IMG/VR virus record: IMGVR_UViG_3300002835_007378
Location: 1-29,868 of that record
DNA from: a virus
Reading direction: 5' to 3' (one strand)
DNA: 29,868 nt
The notes under the pieces were generated by a model. That model was not told the origin of the DNA, made no database searches, and saw only the letters and a list, made by a program, of their open reading frames with translations. Numbering within the stretch: the first letter of the stretch is position 1; each line of letters starts with the position of its first letter. Positions 14,378-21,710 of the stretch are shown piece after piece. Made by a program: the position numbers and the translations under genes.

Positions 14378-14839
14378 ATGCCAAAATACACACAAGAAGA
14401 ATTAGATAATAACTATACGTTTAAGATAATTCAAAAATCCCTTAAACAAGAATTCCCCTTTATTAAGAAGGTATATCTTAGAAACCCCAAAGATTTAGAC
14501 AAATGGTCCAATAATATATTTGTAGATGTGGACATTAATCCATATGAGATATCAGAAAGATATGGATTTCCTTTGGATGGATTGACAGAACGATACCTAA
14601 GACGGGGGCAAGAATATTGGTCACCTCATCTCTCCATGTTCTTTAAGCTCTATACAATTGAAGAACGTAGAATTATTGGAAATATTGTTAATGATACTAA
14701 TTACCTGATACATTCCATACAAGAGAATGCCGCTATCCCCAACCATCTTAAGTTCTTTAAGAAAGTTAATATAGGTGCTTGGTATGCCAATCCTGATACC
14801 GTACCCCATGACATAGTGTCAGGAGGGGAGGGGATATAA
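14378..14839 (+). CDS. Hypothetical protein, 153 aa
   Basis: Unrecognised. Residues 1-50 (helix, then FPFIKKVYLRNPKDLDKWSN) lead to a strand (NIFVDVDINPYEISERYGFP) and an Arg/Tyr-rich segment (LTERYLRRGQEYWSPHLSMF). The C-terminal half is helical and ends with loops. An alpha/beta protein with no leader or signal. Its last codons coincide with the second TGACATAGTGTCA palindrome, so the coding sequence carries that site. It lies between the two candidate RNAs. Confidence 0.85.
   Translation: MPKYTQEELDNNYTFKIIQKSLKQEFPFIKKVYLRNPKDLDKWSNNIFVDVDINPYEISERYGFPLDGLTERYLRRGQEYWSPHLSMFFKLYTIEERRIIGNIVNDTNYLIHSIQENAAIPNHLKFFKKVNIGAWYANPDTVPHDIVSGGEGI
14809..14821. repeat. 13-bp palindrome TGACATAGTGTCA, copy 2
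   Basis: Same 13 bases as 13760-13772. Both copies are near AAAGTTATTAACAAT (13723 region and 14837 region). Confidence 0.7.
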
Positions 14840-15007
14840 AGTTATTAACAATGGCTCCCCCCGGCATGGGGTCATACCCCCCTATGGGTACCCCCTCCCC
14901 CCCGTATCCCCCCTTATATACTGTCAAAATGTCAGATTAGGGGGGATAATCCCTTAGATAATGGAAATAAAATTTTGGGAAAAAATTGTTCCCTTTTTCC
15001 TCCCCTA
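14840..15007. other. C-run region with small hairpins
   Basis: Long C-runs, GGGGT-CAT-ACCCC (14868-14880), GGGTACCC (14886-14893), the right copy of the 14-bp inverted repeat (14922-14935) and GGGATAATCCC near 14942. No gene. Such composition is exceptional in this window. Confidence 0.55.
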
Positions 15008-15014
15008 TATTTAT
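15008..15014 (+). promoter_or_regulatory. TATTTAT motif before a candidate RNA
   Basis: Exact TATTTAT about eight bases upstream of the structured stretch starting near 15021, with no start codon in reach that opens a normal gene. Confidence 0.45.
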
Positions 15015-15020
15015 AATGTA

Positions 15021-15156
15021 AACGAGACGGGTTGAACCGAGATTACCCTTACAACTCGGCGGAATGAGACACGATGTTCTCTGGGTGAAAATCCCCAATC
15101 TTACTCATGAGGTAAGATGAAACTACACTCCCCCATTGGTACTAGTGGGGGTTTTT
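15021..15156 (+). ncRNA. Candidate structured non-coding RNA with own promoter and terminator
   Basis: Between the TATTTAT motif and a strong terminator are consecutive hairpins: CCGAG/CTCGG (15037-15059), GAGA/TCTC (15065-15080), GGG/CCC around 15083-15095, and a perfect ATCTTAC/GTAAGAT stem with a 7-base loop (15098-15118). The 5' part holds CGAGACGGGTT (15023-15033), also present in the candidate RNA on the other strand. An 18-codon frame (15064-15120) exists but runs through the hairpins. I do not recognise a known RNA family. Confidence 0.5.
15130..15156 (+). terminator. Rho-independent terminator
   Basis: CCCCCA / TGGGGG stem, 10-base loop, five T. Confidence 0.85.
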
Positions 15157-15320
15157 ATTTCCTGTAAGTACGTATTCTATATGATGACCCCTTCTTTTAA
15201 ATTGACCCCTATATGTAAAATAAAATTTTTGGAAATTTTTATGTAAAATGGAACTTTACTAATATGTAAAGTAAAACCCTTATAATATGTAAAGTGGGGA
15301 TTTATTATAATTAACTGTTG
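15157..15320. other. Intergenic with repeated TATGTAAARTR motif
   Basis: TATGTAAAATA, TATGTAAAATG, TATGTAAAGTA and TATGTAAAGTG occur near 15211, 15240, 15263 and 15287. TGTAAAGTAAAACCCTTATA (15265-) recurs with few changes at 17617 and 23142. No gene seen. Confidence 0.45.
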
Positions 15321-15327
15321 TATTTAT
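15321..15327 (+). promoter_or_regulatory. TATTTAT promoter-like motif
   Basis: 17 bases before ATG 15345. Confidence 0.5.
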
Positions 15328-15344
15328 CAGTAAAGAATATTATT

Positions 15345-15731
15345 ATGAAGTATATTATAACCGAGTCTCAGTATAAAATTTTGTTGGAGGATGATGACCG
15401 TCTGAACAGGATGGTGGAGAAGTATTTGAATACTGTGTTTGACAACTTAACTCAGGTTGATACAAAATTTGGTTCAGCGTATAAGTTTAATGATGACGAG
15501 GGGTATGCAATATTGGTATCTAAAACAAGTGACGGAAAACAATTGGCAATTGCATCTCCACTTATTAATAAAGTTACATCAATATTAAATACATTACTTG
15601 ATTTGGATAGAGTAGGTGTCGTTAAAACCATTGGTAAGTATTGTAGAGAAGTATTGGGAATCAATTATGACTATATTCGAACTTGGCCAATTAAAATACC
15701 AGGACCTGATGAAGACGAGGATAATTTTTAA
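15345..15731 (+). CDS. Type B leader protein, 128 aa
   Basis: Begins MKYIITESQYKILLEDDDRL, the cleanest type B leader. A helix (MVEKYLNTVFDNLTQ) and strand-rich middle follow (YAILVSKTSDGKQLAI), then the closing element (VVKTIGKYCREVLGINYDYI), all in the order seen in its paralogues. The tail is acidic (GPDEDEDNF). ATG 15345 is chosen over an in-frame TTG nine codons upstream, because the TATTTAT promoter motif lies between them. No known domain. Confidence 0.85.
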   Translation: MKYIITESQYKILLEDDDRLNRMVEKYLNTVFDNLTQVDTKFGSAYKFNDDEGYAILVSKTSDGKQLAIASPLINKVTSILNTLLDLDRVGVVKTIGKYCREVLGINYDYIRTWPIKIPGPDEDEDNF

Positions 15732-15765
15732 TGAAATTAACGTATTTATAATAAACTAAATTAAT

Positions 15766-15792
15766 CCCCCTCCAACAAAGAGGGGTTTTTTG
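15766..15792 (+). terminator. Rho-independent terminator
   Basis: CCCCTC / GAGGGG stem with loop CAACAAA and six T. Confidence 0.85.
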
Positions 15793-15801
15793 TTTCTTGT
15801 A

Positions 15802-15808
15802 TATTTAT
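15802..15808 (+). promoter_or_regulatory. TATTTAT promoter-like motif
   Basis: Six bases before ATG 15815, ten bases after the terminator. Confidence 0.5.
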
Positions 15809-15814
15809 TGTTGT

Positions 15815-16690
15815 ATGAAAATCATTATCACAGAAAACCAATTTAAATCTTTATTAACGGAATCAATTGCTGATGATTCGGAATTAAGAGATATTATAAA
15901 AAATTATGAATCCACTGTTGTTGATTCAAAAGGTAACCATTATGTATTTGATGATAAGGATTCAAAAAACCCAAAAACTTTTATTTCAAATAATAAACTA
16001 AAAAAGGGTGGAACATTAACAATTGGGTGGGGACATACAGGTAAAGAAGCGACAATAGGAAATAAGATATTAAATTCAAAGGCAGAAGAGTTATTAACAA
16101 AAGATATTATAGAAAAAGAAAATATTGCAAAGAAAGTATTATTTCCAAAATATGATAAGTACCCATTATATATACAAAGGGTATTAGTTAATACCGTGTT
16201 TAGGGGGGAGGCAAAAACATCTCACGAATGGGTAAAGGCAATAAATTCAGGTAATTGGAGTTTAGCTGCTAAAAAATATGTGGAAGGATGGAACATTAAT
16301 TTTTCTCAAGCAAAAGACCCCAAATATAAAGGTGGGGTTGCCAATAGAATGGTAAACAATCAAGAAGCATTTATTAAGTATGGTAATGAATTAAAAACAA
16401 AAAAACCTGTTGTTAAAAATTCCAAACCTGAAACCGAAAAACAAAGGTGTTTGAAAATGTTACCAAAGGAGTTGGCCTATAGACCTGAATGTGATAAGTA
16501 CTTTAAAAGTAATTACAATATGGATTATGGTTATGATTTTCCTGAAATGTTTTATACCGTAAAATCAGGTGATACTCTTTCGGGGATTGCATCAAAATAT
16601 GGTAAATCTGTTACTGTGGATAAGTTAAGAAAGTTAAATAATTTAACGTCAGATAATATCAAACCTGGACAAAGATTAAAAATAAAATAA
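15815..16690 (+). CDS. GH24 lysozyme with C-terminal LysM and type B leader
   Basis: 291 residues. Residues 1-18 are the type B leader (MKIIITENQFKSLLTES, with L-T-E). The catalytic domain spans ~22-200. ELRDIIKNYES places the likely catalytic Glu at 32, TIGWGHTG at 69-76 is the lysozyme strand with the active-site Thr, and RVLVNTVFRGEA and the NNQEAFIKYG helix match phage lysozymes that hydrolyse the MurNAc-GlcNAc bond. Residues 245-291 are a LysM wall-binding module (FYTVKSGDTLSGIASKYG ... NIKPGQRLKIK). The linker ~205-240 is basic with two Cys. A second, unrelated wall hydrolase with a leader (after the GH19 at 3474) suggests use in entry from the virion as well as lysis. Confidence 0.93.
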   Translation: MKIIITENQFKSLLTESIADDSELRDIIKNYESTVVDSKGNHYVFDDKDSKNPKTFISNNKLKKGGTLTIGWGHTGKEATIGNKILNSKAEELLTKDIIEKENIAKKVLFPKYDKYPLYIQRVLVNTVFRGEAKTSHEWVKAINSGNWSLAAKKYVEGWNINFSQAKDPKYKGGVANRMVNNQEAFIKYGNELKTKKPVVKNSKPETEKQRCLKMLPKELAYRPECDKYFKSNYNMDYGYDFPEMFYTVKSGDTLSGIASKYGKSVTVDKLRKLNNLTSDNIKPGQRLKIK

Positions 16691-16727
16691 TAATTAATTC
16701 TTCTTTTTAAATTGTGTCCGGAAACGA

Positions 16728-16748
16728 AACCCGACTTCGTCGGTTTTT
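16728..16748 (+). terminator. Rho-independent terminator
   Basis: CCGAC-TTC-GTCGG stem followed by five T. Confidence 0.8.
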
Positions 16749-16754
16749 CTGAGC

Positions 16755-16777
16755 GACCGAACCCTTCGGGTCTTTTT
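16755..16777 (+). terminator. Second hairpin terminator
   Basis: GAC-CGAA-CCC-TTCG-GGTC stem with one bulge, then five T. In tandem with 16728. Confidence 0.7.
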
Positions 16778-16851
16778 CATTCACTAAGTTGTCCATTATA
16801 GTTGGTCTCTCAGAAAATGTCGGATATCTAAAAAAAAATTTTTGGAAAAAT

Positions 16852-16883
16852 TTTGAACTATTGTATTATTATTATTACCTTTG
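16852..16883 (+). promoter_or_regulatory. Host-type promoter, full consensus
   Basis: TTTG (16852-16855), 20 bases, TACCTTTG (16876-16883), four bases, then ATG 16888. Confidence 0.75.
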
Positions 16884-16887
16884 TGGT

Positions 16888-17400
16888 ATGAGAATTGATA
16901 ACTTTTTAAAGAACCTTACTATTGAAGAACTGATTGAGGTACAATCTAAATCTTCGGGTATAATCCATGATTATAAAGATGGATATTTTTATATCTGTGA
17001 GGTACGTTCTTATGGACGTAATTGGAAGAATTCGGATATCTACAATACCCATACTCTTCAGGAGTTATGTTACCAATATGGTGGTGACGACGGTATTGTT
17101 GATGTATATTCCAATAACCCCGACTTGTCTGGTATTGATAACTATGGTGCCCTTAAGTTTATTCCATCCGTGGAGGACCATAACAAATGGAAGGAATATA
17201 TGTATCTTAAGAATTCTATTCCCCGACATGAGGTAGAACTTAAAGTGTGGGAAGAACGTGAAAATGTTCCATTCAGACAAAGACCGAGTTTCGCTCCGTT
17301 CTATACTCGTGAGGATATTGATGGACAAAAATTAAAGTTGGAAAACTTTGATATGAATTTTGTTGAACCTAAATCTTATATAAGTTATGATGAAGAATAA
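16888..17400 (+). CDS. Hypothetical protein, 170 aa
   Basis: Unrecognised alpha/beta protein. MRIDNFLKNLTIEELIEVQS is followed by strands (GYFYICEVRSYGRNWKNSD) and a Tyr/Asp-rich middle (CYQYGGDDGIVDVYSNNPDL). The C-terminal 60 residues are charged with an Arg/Glu-rich helix. The start is fixed by the promoter, whose -7 box ends four bases before ATG; in-frame codons upstream would place the promoter inside the gene. It leads a small operon with 17418. No leader; host-type promoter suggests early expression. Confidence 0.85.
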   Translation: MRIDNFLKNLTIEELIEVQSKSSGIIHDYKDGYFYICEVRSYGRNWKNSDIYNTHTLQELCYQYGGDDGIVDVYSNNPDLSGIDNYGALKFIPSVEDHNKWKEYMYLKNSIPRHEVELKVWEERENVPFRQRPSFAPFYTREDIDGQKLKLENFDMNFVEPKSYISYDEE

Positions 17401-17417
17401 TATTTCTTATTAAAGAT

Positions 17418-17570
17418 ATGTCTGAAGTAGACTTAATTGACGAGAATTTATGGGACCATTATAGTGGTCTTCCAAATCCTGCGTGGTATCAATATAAAAA
17501 AAAATTAAACAATGAGGAGGAAGATACGGATAGTAGTATTGATTTGGGAGTTATTGATGAAGAGGTTTAA
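17418..17570 (+). CDS. Small acidic protein, 50 aa
   Basis: MSEVDLIDENLWDHYSGLPN, then PAWYQYKKKL and an acidic tail (NEEEDTDSSIDLGVIDEEV). It starts 17 bases after the previous gene. Trp/Tyr-rich front and acidic tail resemble small phage inhibitors or DNA mimics, but there is no specific evidence. Confidence 0.6.
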   Translation: MSEVDLIDENLWDHYSGLPNPAWYQYKKKLNNEEEDTDSSIDLGVIDEEV

Positions 17571-17637
17571 ACGTAAAAGAAAAAGTATATGGGACTTATG
17601 ATTATTTTTTATAATCTGTAAAATAAAATCCTTATAA

Positions 17638-17668
17638 TTTGAAAAAATGAAAAATTCTATTATCTTTG
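17638..17668 (+). promoter_or_regulatory. Host-type promoter, full consensus
   Basis: TTTG (17638-17641), 19 bases, TATCTTTG (17661-17668), four bases, ATG 17673. Confidence 0.75.
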
Positions 17669-17672
17669 TTGT

Positions 17673-17897
17673 ATGAAAAATCTTATTACATATTATTGTC
17701 GTTTTCTATATGACATTTTTTGGGCTCAAATCCTTATTGTATGGTCAATTAAATCGTTTAACGACCAATCTATTTTTATGTTTATTTTGTTTATCACCTT
17801 TTTCTTTTGGGGACTTGAAGACCTTATCACGAGACACTCCAACTTTATGAAATATTATCCGTATTTTGACCATAAGTGGGATAGGCTTAGTTTTTAG
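17673..17897 (+). CDS. Small membrane protein, 74 aa
   Basis: Two hydrophobic segments, about residues 11-26 (LYDIFWAQILIVWSI) and 34-50 (IFMFILFITFFFWGLED), joined by a polar loop. The C-terminus is Tyr/His-rich (KYYPYFDHKWDRLSF). Fits a two-pass inner membrane protein; a holin role is possible but there is no direct evidence. Expressed from a full host-type promoter as a single gene. Confidence 0.75.
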   Translation: MKNLITYYCRFLYDIFWAQILIVWSIKSFNDQSIFMFILFITFFFWGLEDLITRHSNFMKYYPYFDHKWDRLSF

Positions 17898-17994
17898 TAA
17901 GAGTGGGGGTTTTTTTATGTTAACCAAAAGTTAAGGGTATTAGGGTTTCGTTAAATTGTGGTAAGTGAATTAATTTAACCTATTTGTTGGACTA

Positions 17995-18002
17995 TATATT
18001 TG
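17995..18002 (+). promoter_or_regulatory. Host-type -7 box TATATTTG
   Basis: 25 bases before ATG 18028, giving a short A-rich 5' leader. No clear -33 box. Confidence 0.45.
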
Positions 18003-18027
18003 TGTAATAAAAATAAAAAAATAAAAT

Positions 18028-19593
18028 ATGAAAAAAATTTACACAAGTATCTTAATGTTAATGTTTGTTTTTACAACAAACGCACAAAGTCAGTTTTGGA
18101 CTGAGACTGATTATAAGGGAGCATTTCCTGTAACAGACAATACACCACAAACAGATTGGACTTATGGGTGGTCTAATTTTGAACCAGAAAATACAAATTA
18201 CCCAACAACACAAACAACCGTTAGTACGGACATTACAACAAACACAACTTGGTCAGGAGTAATCAAACTTCAAAACAAGGTTTATGTTAAAAACGGAGCA
18301 ACTCTTACTATTTTACCGGGAACAATTATCAGAGGTGACTACGCAACACAAGGAACTTTGATTGTTACAAGAGGTTCTAAACTTATCGCTGACGGAGAAC
18401 AATTTAACCCAATTGTTTTTACATCTAACAATCCAATTCAACAAAGAACTGGTGGTGATTGGGGTGGTGTTATTATCTTGGGTAATGCTATTAACAACCA
18501 ACCTGGCGGTGTTGCAAATATCGAAGGACTTACAGCAACAAACTTTACGCAACACGGAGGCACTAACGATAACGATGACTCAGGTGTAATTAGATTTGTA
18601 CGTATTGAGTTTGCGGGTATTCCACTTGAACCAAACAAAGAGATAAATGGTATTACTTTTGGTTCTGTAGGTAATCAAACGTTGGTTGATTACATACAAG
18701 TAAGTTACTCTGGTGACGACTCTTTTGAGTGGTTTGGAGGAACTGTAAATTGTAAACACTTAATTGCATATTCATCAATTGATGATGACTTTGATACTGA
18801 CTTTGGATACAGAGGTAATGTTCAATTTGGTTTGTCGATTAGAAATGAAAATTTGTCAGACGCTCCTGGCGACTCAAATTGTTTTGAATCGGATAATGAC
18901 TCACAAGGTAGTGCGGCACAACCATTGACGGCACCTATTTTTTCTAACTTCACAATAATTGGGGCTAAAGCTAACGGGACGGTTTCCCTACCAATTGGTG
19001 AAAAATTTGAAAAGGCTTTCAGATTAAGAAGAAATACCGCAACTTCTGTTTTCAACACTATTGTTACTGGATGGGAAAAAGGATTATCCATTGAAGGTCT
19101 ACCTGTAGAAGATAATATTTTAGGAGACACAATGCATTTCCACAGTAACATTCTTTCTAACTTTAACCCTGGTACTGTATGTATTACAATAACACCTGGA
19201 TTATTATCATCGTATTTCTCACAAAACGCAAATGACTCAGTTTCAACACATTCAAACATCAATTGGGTAACACCATTTGTTCCACTTGGATTGACTCCTG
19301 ACTATAGATTACAAGAAGGTTCAACAGCTGCGGTTGGAGCAAGTTTTCCACAAGGAGTATTTGGTGATTTAGCATCGGTAAAAGAAAAATCAGATGACTT
19401 TATAATCTACCCAAACCCTGCAAGTGATGTGGTTTATGTTAGTAAAAAATCATACATGGAGATAATCAACCAAAATGGTCAAGTAATCAATACTGTAAAT
19501 GGTTATGAGATTAATTTAAGAAACATACCTTCAGGTATGTACTTTTTAAGAGTAAATAAAGTGAAAACTAAAAAATTAATAATTAAGAAATGA
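18028..19593 (+). CDS. T9SS type A-tailed secreted protein, 521 aa
   Basis: The signal peptide (residues 1-19, MKKIYTSILMLMFVFTTNA) is followed by a 420-residue beta-strand repeat region rich in Asn, Gly and Thr. Segments such as GATLTILPGTIIRG, LIVTRGSKLIADG and PIVFTSN read like right-handed beta-helix turns found in Bacteroidota secreted proteins. The end (residues ~456-521, FIIYPNPASDVVYV, IINQNGQVIN, NLRNIPSGMYFLRVNKVKTK) is a canonical type A C-terminal sorting domain: the host's type IX system would export and anchor the protein. This needs the host machinery, so it tells of a T9SS-bearing host. Codon use is richer in ACA/AAC than in the leader genes, consistent with acquisition. It overlaps the next micropeptide by ATGA. 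Confidence 0.93.
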   Translation: MKKIYTSILMLMFVFTTNAQSQFWTETDYKGAFPVTDNTPQTDWTYGWSNFEPENTNYPTTQTTVSTDITTNTTWSGVIKLQNKVYVKNGATLTILPGTIIRGDYATQGTLIVTRGSKLIADGEQFNPIVFTSNNPIQQRTGGDWGGVIILGNAINNQPGGVANIEGLTATNFTQHGGTNDNDDSGVIRFVRIEFAGIPLEPNKEINGITFGSVGNQTLVDYIQVSYSGDDSFEWFGGTVNCKHLIAYSSIDDDFDTDFGYRGNVQFGLSIRNENLSDAPGDSNCFESDNDSQGSAAQPLTAPIFSNFTIIGAKANGTVSLPIGEKFEKAFRLRRNTATSVFNTIVTGWEKGLSIEGLPVEDNILGDTMHFHSNILSNFNPGTVCITITPGLLSSYFSQNANDSVSTHSNINWVTPFVPLGLTPDYRLQEGSTAAVGASFPQGVFGDLASVKEKSDDFIIYPNPASDVVYVSKKSYMEIINQNGQVINTVNGYEINLRNIPSGMYFLRVNKVKTKKLIIKK

Positions 19594-19679
19594 TATATCT
19601 TTGGTTATTGTTAGGTATAATGTTACTTTTTATAATAAATAAGGATAGAAAAGATTATTTTAAATGGTCTGAAAAATAA
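19590..19679 (+). CDS. 29-residue membrane peptide
   Basis: Overlaps the preceding stop (ATGA). MIYLWLLLGIMLLFIIN is a membrane helix; KDRKDYFKWSEK is a charged tail. Terminator follows at 19684. Same design as the peptide at 4821. Confidence 0.55.
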   Translation: MIYLWLLLGIMLLFIINKDRKDYFKWSEK

Positions 19680-19683
19680 AATG

Positions 19684-19715
19684 AACCCCATCTTTAACAG
19701 GTGGGGTTTTTTTTT
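19684..19715 (+). terminator. Rho-independent terminator
   Basis: AACCCCA / TGGGGTT stem, 11-base loop, nine T. Confidence 0.9.
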
Positions 19716-19726
19716 GAACATAGAAG

Positions 19727-19733
19727 TATTTAT
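19727..19733 (+). promoter_or_regulatory. TATTTAT promoter-like motif
   Basis: 16 bases before ATG 19750; first of three near-identical GAAGTATTTATTAATAAA copies. Confidence 0.6.
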
Positions 19734-19749
19734 TAATAAAGAAAATATT

Positions 19750-20265
19750 ATGTCAAGAATTATAAGATTAACTGAGAGAGATTTAACAAGATTAGTTAAA
19801 AAAACAATTATGGAACTTGATAGGTCAACGTATGATAGAGCTGCAGATGTTGCGGGTGAAAAAGGATATAATAAATTGTCCGATAGATTTCGTGAACACG
19901 GAAAAGAATTTGGTTTAAATCAAGGAAAAACTGAGATTTTAATGGTGGCAGATATGGGAGGAGGTAATACGGGAACTTATCGAATAAGAATTACTAACAT
20001 CAAAGATGTTTCTCACTATGACATTGATTCTGATGATGTTGAGATAACTTTAAAAACAGAAGATATGGTTGTCGGAGAAGAAAAAACCATTATGATAAAC
20101 AAAAGGTCAGATAAATTAAAAATTTATATGCCTGGTATTCAATCAATGGCTTTACCGAAGACAAGAAAAGATGCAAACAAACTTTTAAACTACCTTGGAG
20201 ACAATGATATTGATGTAAGTAATATTGACCCAAGAGCAATATCATATGAGGACAGTAACTTTTAA
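19750..20265 (+). CDS. Type A leader protein, 171 aa
   Basis: MSRIIRLTERDLTRLVKKTI, then MELDRSTYDRA: leader with I-M-E. Residues ~30-60 are a charged helix. Residues ~65-140 form strands (KTEILMVADMGGGNTG, YRIRITNIKDVSHYDIDSDD, VEITLKTEDMVVGEE, KLKIYMPGIQSM) like a small beta-barrel or OB/SH3-like fold. The C-terminus is helical (ANKLLNYLGDNDIDVSNIDP). ATG 19750 is chosen because an upstream in-frame ATG (19681) lies before the terminator. Function unknown. Confidence 0.88.
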   Translation: MSRIIRLTERDLTRLVKKTIMELDRSTYDRAADVAGEKGYNKLSDRFREHGKEFGLNQGKTEILMVADMGGGNTGTYRIRITNIKDVSHYDIDSDDVEITLKTEDMVVGEEKTIMINKRSDKLKIYMPGIQSMALPKTRKDANKLLNYLGDNDIDVSNIDPRAISYEDSNF

Positions 20266-20287
20266 ATAATAAAGGAATTAATATAAG

Positions 20288-20322
20288 AACCCCATTCTCT
20301 AATACAGGTGGGGTTTCTTTTT
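20288..20322 (+). terminator. Rho-independent terminator (repeat copy 1)
   Basis: AACCCCA / TGGGGTT stem. Its first 29 bases are identical to 21679-21707. Confidence 0.88.
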
Positions 20323-20327
20323 AGAAT

Positions 20328-20370
20328 ATAGAAGTATTTATTAATAAATTAAAATATTATGGCAAGAATT
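20328..20370 (+). repeat. 43-base perfect repeat, copy 1
   Basis: Covers promoter motif (TATTTAT at 20335), spacer, ATG 20359 and first four codons; identical to 20732-20774. Confidence 0.88.
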
Positions 20371-20679
20371 GTAAGATTAACAGAAAGAGATTTGTCTAGA
20401 ATCGTTAGACAAGTTATTAGAGAATCATTATGTGATAAATTCGTAAAAGTGAGTAAATTAGACTTCGATGATGATGTTAAAAATATGGTATTTGGTAAAG
20501 ATGGTGATACCGATGAAGCAAAAAGCACAGTATCAAGAAGTAAAACCATTTACAGATTCTTGGGTACTACATCAGACGCCAATAAAAATTTAAATTGTAT
20601 TGGTTTAACAATGGGTAAAAGTAATTATGATTATTATGTCCCTAAAAATCAAAATTATTTTTATATAGGGATTTATTAA
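20359..20679 (+). CDS. Type A leader protein, 106 aa
   Basis: MARIVRLTERDLSRIVRQVI, then RESLCDKF: leader with I-R-E. Residues 30-60 are Lys/Asp-rich (VSKLDFDDDVKNMVFGKDGD). The C-terminal 35 residues look strand-rich (NLNCIGLTMGKSNYDYYVPK and YFYIGIY). Two Cys. It sits alone between a terminator and the next terminator, a one-gene cassette. No recognised domain. Confidence 0.85.
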   Translation: MARIVRLTERDLSRIVRQVIRESLCDKFVKVSKLDFDDDVKNMVFGKDGDTDEAKSTVSRSKTIYRFLGTTSDANKNLNCIGLTMGKSNYDYYVPKNQNYFYIGIY

Positions 20680-20686
20680 TTAAATT

Positions 20687-20727
20687 AACCACCCAATCTT
20701 TTAATTAAGAGTGGGGTTTTCTTTTTT
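20687..20727 (+). terminator. Terminator, imperfect stem
   Basis: ACCACCCA against TGGGGTT with a bulge, then a T-rich run. Confidence 0.7.
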
Positions 20728-20731
20728 GAAC

Positions 20732-20774
20732 ATAGAAGTATTTATTAATAAATTAAAATATTATGGCAAGAATT
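20732..20774 (+). repeat. 43-base perfect repeat, copy 2
   Basis: Identical to 20328-20370; TATTTAT at 20739-20745, ATG 20763. Confidence 0.88.
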
Positions 20775-21290
20775 ATAAGATTAACTGAACAAGATTTAGC
20801 TCGCATCGTTAGAAGAGTTATTAAAGAAAACGAAGATGAATATGAAGATTACACCTCTATGGACGATACCTCTATGGATGAACATATCAATTTTGATATT
20901 AAAACAACAGATTGTGAAGGTTCTAGTCTTGGTAATATGTCTTCAATGGGCGTTGATGAGGATGAGGACGGAAACATTGTTGTATTTATCAGATATTGTA
21001 AAGGTGACGACGAGGAATTAGAATATCTTAAAAGAAAGGCTAGATTGGAAATTAAATCAAATTATGGGTTAGGTAACATTATTGAAAATGACCTTGGACT
21101 TCCTCACCCAAATAAAACTGTATATAAAGAATTGTTTAATAGTAAACTATCAGAGGCAATCTCCGAAGTGGGTACAGACTCCGAAGCAATATATGACAGT
21201 CTATGTTTAAAACTTGATGATATTATGGAGAATTGGAGATATGAATCAGGTGACGGTGGGAGACACACATGGGGGGATGACGAAAATTAA
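20763..21290 (+). CDS. Type A leader protein, acidic, 175 aa
   Basis: MARIIRLTEQDLARIVRRVI, then KENEDEYEDY: leader with I-K-E. Strongly acidic throughout, with two copies of a YTSMDDTSMDE-like phrase (residues ~30-40). Middle strands (GNIVVFIRYCKGDDEELEYL) are followed by helices. No catalytic motif. First gene of a pair with 21302, 11 bases downstream. Confidence 0.85.
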   Translation: MARIIRLTEQDLARIVRRVIKENEDEYEDYTSMDDTSMDEHINFDIKTTDCEGSSLGNMSSMGVDEDEDGNIVVFIRYCKGDDEELEYLKRKARLEIKSNYGLGNIIENDLGLPHPNKTVYKELFNSKLSEAISEVGTDSEAIYDSLCLKLDDIMENWRYESGDGGRHTWGDDEN

Positions 21291-21301
21291 ATTAAAATAT
21301 T

Positions 21302-21655
21302 ATGTCAAGAATTGTAAGATTAACTGAAAGAGATTTAACAAGAATTGTTAAAAGAACTATTATGGAAATGGATAGAAGTGACCGCGAAAGAAACTATATT
21401 GAAGGTCCGTATAGTATGGGGAATGCCAACTATGAAAAAAATCATGAAAAATTTAATAAAGAAATGAGACAAAAAGATGAGGAAAGAAAGTTTCATGTCC
21501 CAGTGTATGATACAAGTTCTAGTAGTGGGTGGAATGATAAAACATTAAGAGCTTGGGTGGAAGAAAATTATGGTGTGAAATTACCTGACGATTTAAGGAT
21601 GTATCCAGGTATTGTATCTAATTGGTTAAAAGAAAAAGGATACGAAAGATTATAA
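21302..21655 (+). CDS. Type A leader protein, 117 aa
   Basis: MSRIVRLTERDLTRIVKRTI, then MEMDRSDRERNY: leader with I-M-E. The body is helical and charged (KNHEKFNKEMRQKDEERKF), then WNDKTLRAWVEENYGVKLPD and a closing helix (IVSNWLKEKGYERL), a possible small helical DNA- or protein-binding module. The start lacks a TATTTAT box; AATTAAAATATT remains, so it is probably transcribed with the gene upstream. Confidence 0.85.
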   Translation: MSRIVRLTERDLTRIVKRTIMEMDRSDRERNYIEGPYSMGNANYEKNHEKFNKEMRQKDEERKFHVPVYDTSSSSGWNDKTLRAWVEENYGVKLPDDLRMYPGIVSNWLKEKGYERL

Positions 21656-21678
21656 TAAACAAATCAATATTTAAACTT

Positions 21679-21710
21679 AACCCCATTCTCTAATACAGGT
21701 GGGGTTTTTT
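21679..21710 (+). terminator. Rho-independent terminator (repeat copy 2)
   Basis: Same 29 bases as 20288-20316, then six T. Confidence 0.88.

Noticed and set aside
15064-15120. 18-codon frame inside the candidate RNA
   Set aside because: It runs through strong hairpins, has no usual start context and no similarity to any leader.
15743-15749. TATTTAT copy between 15731 and 15766
   Set aside because: A terminator follows directly with no start codon; probably chance or a remnant.
18822-19262. Minus-strand frame inside the T9SS protein gene
   Set aside because: The opposite frame encodes a complete signal-to-sorting-domain protein.
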